The notes under the pieces: model-generated
The model's database searches: none
Seen by the model: the letters and a program-made list of their open reading frames with translations, nothing else
What the model was told of the DNA's origin: nothing
Translations under genes and position numbers: made by a program
Shown: positions 54,126 to 56,364 of the stretch, piece after piece
Position numbering within the stretch: the stretch's first letter is position 1
How the letters are laid out: the number at the start of each line of letters is the position of its first letter
Assembly: GCA_016208425.1 (NCBI GenBank)
Contig: JACQYA010000132.1
Span: 1-56,364 of the forward strand
DNA length: 56,364 nt
Reading direction: 5' to 3'
Source: Betaproteobacteria bacterium
GTDB taxonomy: Bacteria > Pseudomonadota > Gammaproteobacteria > Burkholderiales > Rhodocyclaceae

Positions 54126-56364
54126 ATGACCGCCGTCGCCAGGAAATCGCCGTACAAACCCCGGCACAAGGTACGTTTCGTCACCGCCGCGTCGCTCTTC
54201 GACGGGCACGATGCGGCGATCAACATCATGCGCCGCATCCTCCAGGCGAGCGGTGTCGAAGTCATCCACCTCGGCCACAACCGCTCGGTGCAGGAGATTG
54301 TGAACGCGGCTTTGCAGGAAGACGTGCAGGGCATCGCCGTCACCTCCTACCAGGGCGGCCACGTCGAGTTCTTCAAATACATGCTCGATTTGCTGCGCGC
54401 CGGCGGCGGCGAGAAGATCAAGGTATTCGGCGGCGGCGGCGGCGTGATTGTGCCATCCGAAATCAAGGAGCTGCACGACTACGGCGTGACGCGCCTGTAT
54501 TCGCCCGACGACGGCGCGACGCTGGGCTTGCAGGGGATGATCGACGAGCTGGTGGAACAATGCGACGTCGACCTGGCGGGCGCCGCGCCGCAGGGCGCGG
54601 AAGCCGTTTTGGCAGCGCTCAAGTCGGGCGATCTCCGGCAACTGTCACGCATCGTCACCAGCCTGGAAAACGGGGCCTACGGCGACGAGGTAAAAAAAGC
54701 GATTGTCGACGCGGCCAAGTCGCTGACGGTTCCGACGCTCGGCATCACCGGCACCGGTGGCGCCGGCAAGTCTTCGCTCACCGACGAGCTGGTGCGCCGT
54801 TTCCGCCTCGACTACGACGACGACCTGAAAATCGCCATCGTTTCCATCGACCCGTCGCGCAAGCGTACCGGCGGCGCGCTGCTCGGCGACCGCATCCGCA
54901 TGAACGCCATCGGGCATGCGAACATCTTCATGCGCTCGCTGGCGACGCGCGACGATGGCAGAAGCGGCGGCTCGGAAATCTCCGTCGCGCTGCCCGAAGT
55001 CGTCGCCGCCTGCAAGCTGGCCGGTTTCGACCTGGTGATCGTCGAGACTTCGGGCATCGGCCAGGGCAACGCGGCCATCGTGCCCTTCGTCGACGTCTCG
55101 CTGTACGTGATGACCCCGGAGTTCGGCGCGGCCAGCCAGCTCGAAAAGATCGACATGTTGGACTTCGCCGACTTCGTGGCGATCAACAAGTTCGACCGCA
55201 AGGGTGCCGATGACGCGCTGCGTGACGTGCGCAAGCAGGTGCAACGCAACCGCGAGCTGTTTACCACTCCGGCCGGCGAGATGCCGGTGTTCGGCACGAT
55301 GGCGGCGCGCTTCAACGACGATGGCGTGACGGCGCTCTATCACGCGCTGGCTCCGGTGCTACAGGCCAAGGGGCTGAAGCCGGGCGTGTCAAAGTTGCCC
55401 CGGGTCACCGTCAAAGCGTCGTCGCACGGCCGCGCCATCGTTCCCGCCGAACGGGCGCGCTATCTGGCCGAGATCGCCGAAACGGTGCGCGGCTACCACC
55501 GGCACACGGCCGCACAATCGCGCATCGCCCGCGAACGGCAGGCGCTACGCATCTCGAAAGCGATTTTCGAGGGGTGCAACAAGGAATCTGCCGGTTTTGA
55601 AGAACTGATCGCCGTCAAGGATGGCGAGTTGACCGCCGCCGCCCGCAAGCTGCTCGACCTGTGGCCGAAAACCGTCGAGCTGTATGGCGCCGACGAGTAC
55701 GTCGTGAAGATCCGCGACAAGGAGATCCGTACCGCGCTGACTTCCGAGTCGCTGTCGGGCAGCAAGATCCGCAAGGTCGCGCTGCCGCGCTTCGACGATG
55801 ACGGCGAGACGCTGAAATTCCTGATGAAGGAAAACGTTCCCGGCTCCTTCCCCTACACCGCCGGCGTTTTCGCCTTTAAACGCGAGGGAGAAGACCCGAC
55901 GCGCATGTTCGCCGGCGAAGGCGACGCCTTCCGCACCAACCGCCGCTTCAAGCGCGTCTCCGAAGGCATGCCGGCGCACCGCCTGTCCACCGCCTTCGAC
56001 TCGGTGACGCTGTACGGCTGCGACCCCGACCCGCGCCCGGACATCTACGGCAAGATCGGCAATTCCGGCGTCTCGATCGCCACGCTGGACGACATGAAGG
56101 TGCTCTTCGACGGCTTCGACCTGTGCTGCCCGACCACCTCGGTGTCGCTGACCATCAACGGCCCGGCGCCGGTCATCCTCGCCTTCTACTTCAACGCCGC
56201 CTTCGACCAACAGGTTGCCCAGTTCAACGCCGACAATGGCCGCCCGCCGACCGAGGACGAAATCGAAAAGATCCGCGAATGGACGCTGGCAACGATACGC
56301 GGCACCGTCCAGGCCGACATTCTGAAGGAAGACCAGGGCCAGAACACCTGCATCTTCTCGACCG
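54126..56364 (+). CDS. icmF: Fused isobutyryl-CoA mutase IcmF (partial, runs off the window)
   Basis: IcmF interconverts isobutyryl-CoA and n-butyryl-CoA with coenzyme B12 and carries its own G-protein chaperone. The 746 residues in the window show the order of the fusion: a B12-binding domain (about 15-145) with the DGHDAAI cobalt-ligand motif, a MeaI-type GTPase (about 200-420) with Walker A GITGTGGAGKSSL, SIDPSRKRTGGALLGDR, ETSGIGQGN and NKFD (base recognition), then the start of the mutase TIM barrel (PGSFPYTAGVFAFKREGEDP, SVTLYGCDPDPRPDIYGKIG, SISVSLTINGPAP-like). Full proteins have about 1,090 residues, so roughly a third is missing at the right edge. Co-directional with the thioesterase. 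Confidence 0.95.
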   Translation, partial: MTAVARKSPYKPRHKVRFVTAASLFDGHDAAINIMRRILQASGVEVIHLGHNRSVQEIVNAALQEDVQGIAVTSYQGGHVEFFKYMLDLLRAGGGEKIKVFGGGGGVIVPSEIKELHDYGVTRLYSPDDGATLGLQGMIDELVEQCDVDLAGAAPQGAEAVLAALKSGDLRQLSRIVTSLENGAYGDEVKKAIVDAAKSLTVPTLGITGTGGAGKSSLTDELVRRFRLDYDDDLKIAIVSIDPSRKRTGGALLGDRIRMNAIGHANIFMRSLATRDDGRSGGSEISVALPEVVAACKLAGFDLVIVETSGIGQGNAAIVPFVDVSLYVMTPEFGAASQLEKIDMLDFADFVAINKFDRKGADDALRDVRKQVQRNRELFTTPAGEMPVFGTMAARFNDDGVTALYHALAPVLQAKGLKPGVSKLPRVTVKASSHGRAIVPAERARYLAEIAETVRGYHRHTAAQSRIARERQALRISKAIFEGCNKESAGFEELIAVKDGELTAAARKLLDLWPKTVELYGADEYVVKIRDKEIRTALTSESLSGSKIRKVALPRFDDDGETLKFLMKENVPGSFPYTAGVFAFKREGEDPTRMFAGEGDAFRTNRRFKRVSEGMPAHRLSTAFDSVTLYGCDPDPRPDIYGKIGNSGVSIATLDDMKVLFDGFDLCCPTTSVSLTINGPAPVILAFYFNAAFDQQVAQFNADNGRPPTEDEIEKIREWTLATIRGTVQADILKEDQGQNTCIFST

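Noticed and set aside
1-56364. CRISPR arrays, tRNA genes, rRNA genes and prophage structures
   Set aside because: I looked for regularly spaced repeats, GGTTCGAATCC-type T-loops and phage structural genes and saw none. A tRNA or small RNA could still be missed by eye.

Overview
The window reads as chromosomal DNA of a GC-rich betaproteobacterium, most likely a member of the Rhodocyclales (Dechloromonas, Propionivibrio or Accumulibacter-like). I base this on the order lpxC - DciA-like - M23 peptidase - secA - argJ beside a full division/cell-wall (dcw) cluster, on the protein sequences, and on the Gram-negative meso-diaminopimelate type of MurE. The genus is an inference from memory of gene order and sequence style, not from a search.

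Region 1 (1-7.7 kb): apaG, a methyltransferase, argJ, secA, a frameshifted M23 peptidase gene, a DciA/DUF721 gene, a small membrane protein and lpxC. secA ends inside a palindromic dispersed repeat and lacks the usual C-terminal zinc-binding tail. Region 2 (7.7-24.7 kb, minus strand): a complete dcw cluster, mraZ-rsmH-ftsL-ftsI-murE-murF-mraY-murD-ftsW-murG-murC-ddlB-ftsQ-ftsA-ftsZ, mostly joined by ATGA-type overlaps, with a textbook MraZ operator over the promoter. Region 3 (25-30 kb): RNase P RNA, a lipoprotein and pyrC on the minus strand, then the phosphate control operon phoU-phoB-phoR on the plus strand.

Region 4 (30-43.8 kb, minus strand): eleven closely packed genes forming an alternative chemosensory system of Wsp-like type: CheW, CheR-TPR, CheW, an HD-GYP response regulator, a protoglobin/CZB receptor, a NIT-domain receptor, a hybrid CheA, CheB, a degenerate HPt-receiver protein, a CheC-type phosphatase with a cysteine cluster, and a PAS-GGDEF diguanylate cyclase. 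It holds genes both to make and to break cyclic di-GMP, and a strong sigma-70 promoter precedes it. An orphan EAL-domain tail lies just upstream.

Region 5 (43.9-51.6 kb): accessory genes in small transcription units, including a zinc-ribbon-like protein and GNAT pair, a DUF2934 protein, a protein with a ribbon-helix-helix-like C-terminus behind a large palindrome, a ParA gene broken by an internal deletion, a hybrid sensor kinase, an outer-membrane protein and a Tat-secreted PhoX-type phosphatase. Four places in the window (before phoU, the zinc-ribbon gene, the hybrid kinase and the outer-membrane protein/phoX pair) share one arrangement: an 18-bp PHO-box-like element, 10 bp, then a -10-like hexamer. 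I read this as a local phosphate regulon.

Region 6 (51.6-56.4 kb): a DGC-motif zinc-binding protein, a decayed IS256-family transposase and flanking debris, then a PaaI-type thioesterase and the first 746 codons of a fused isobutyryl-CoA mutase (icmF), which runs off the end. Three kinds of dispersed repeat occur in the window, one of them apparently inside a chemoreceptor coding sequence.
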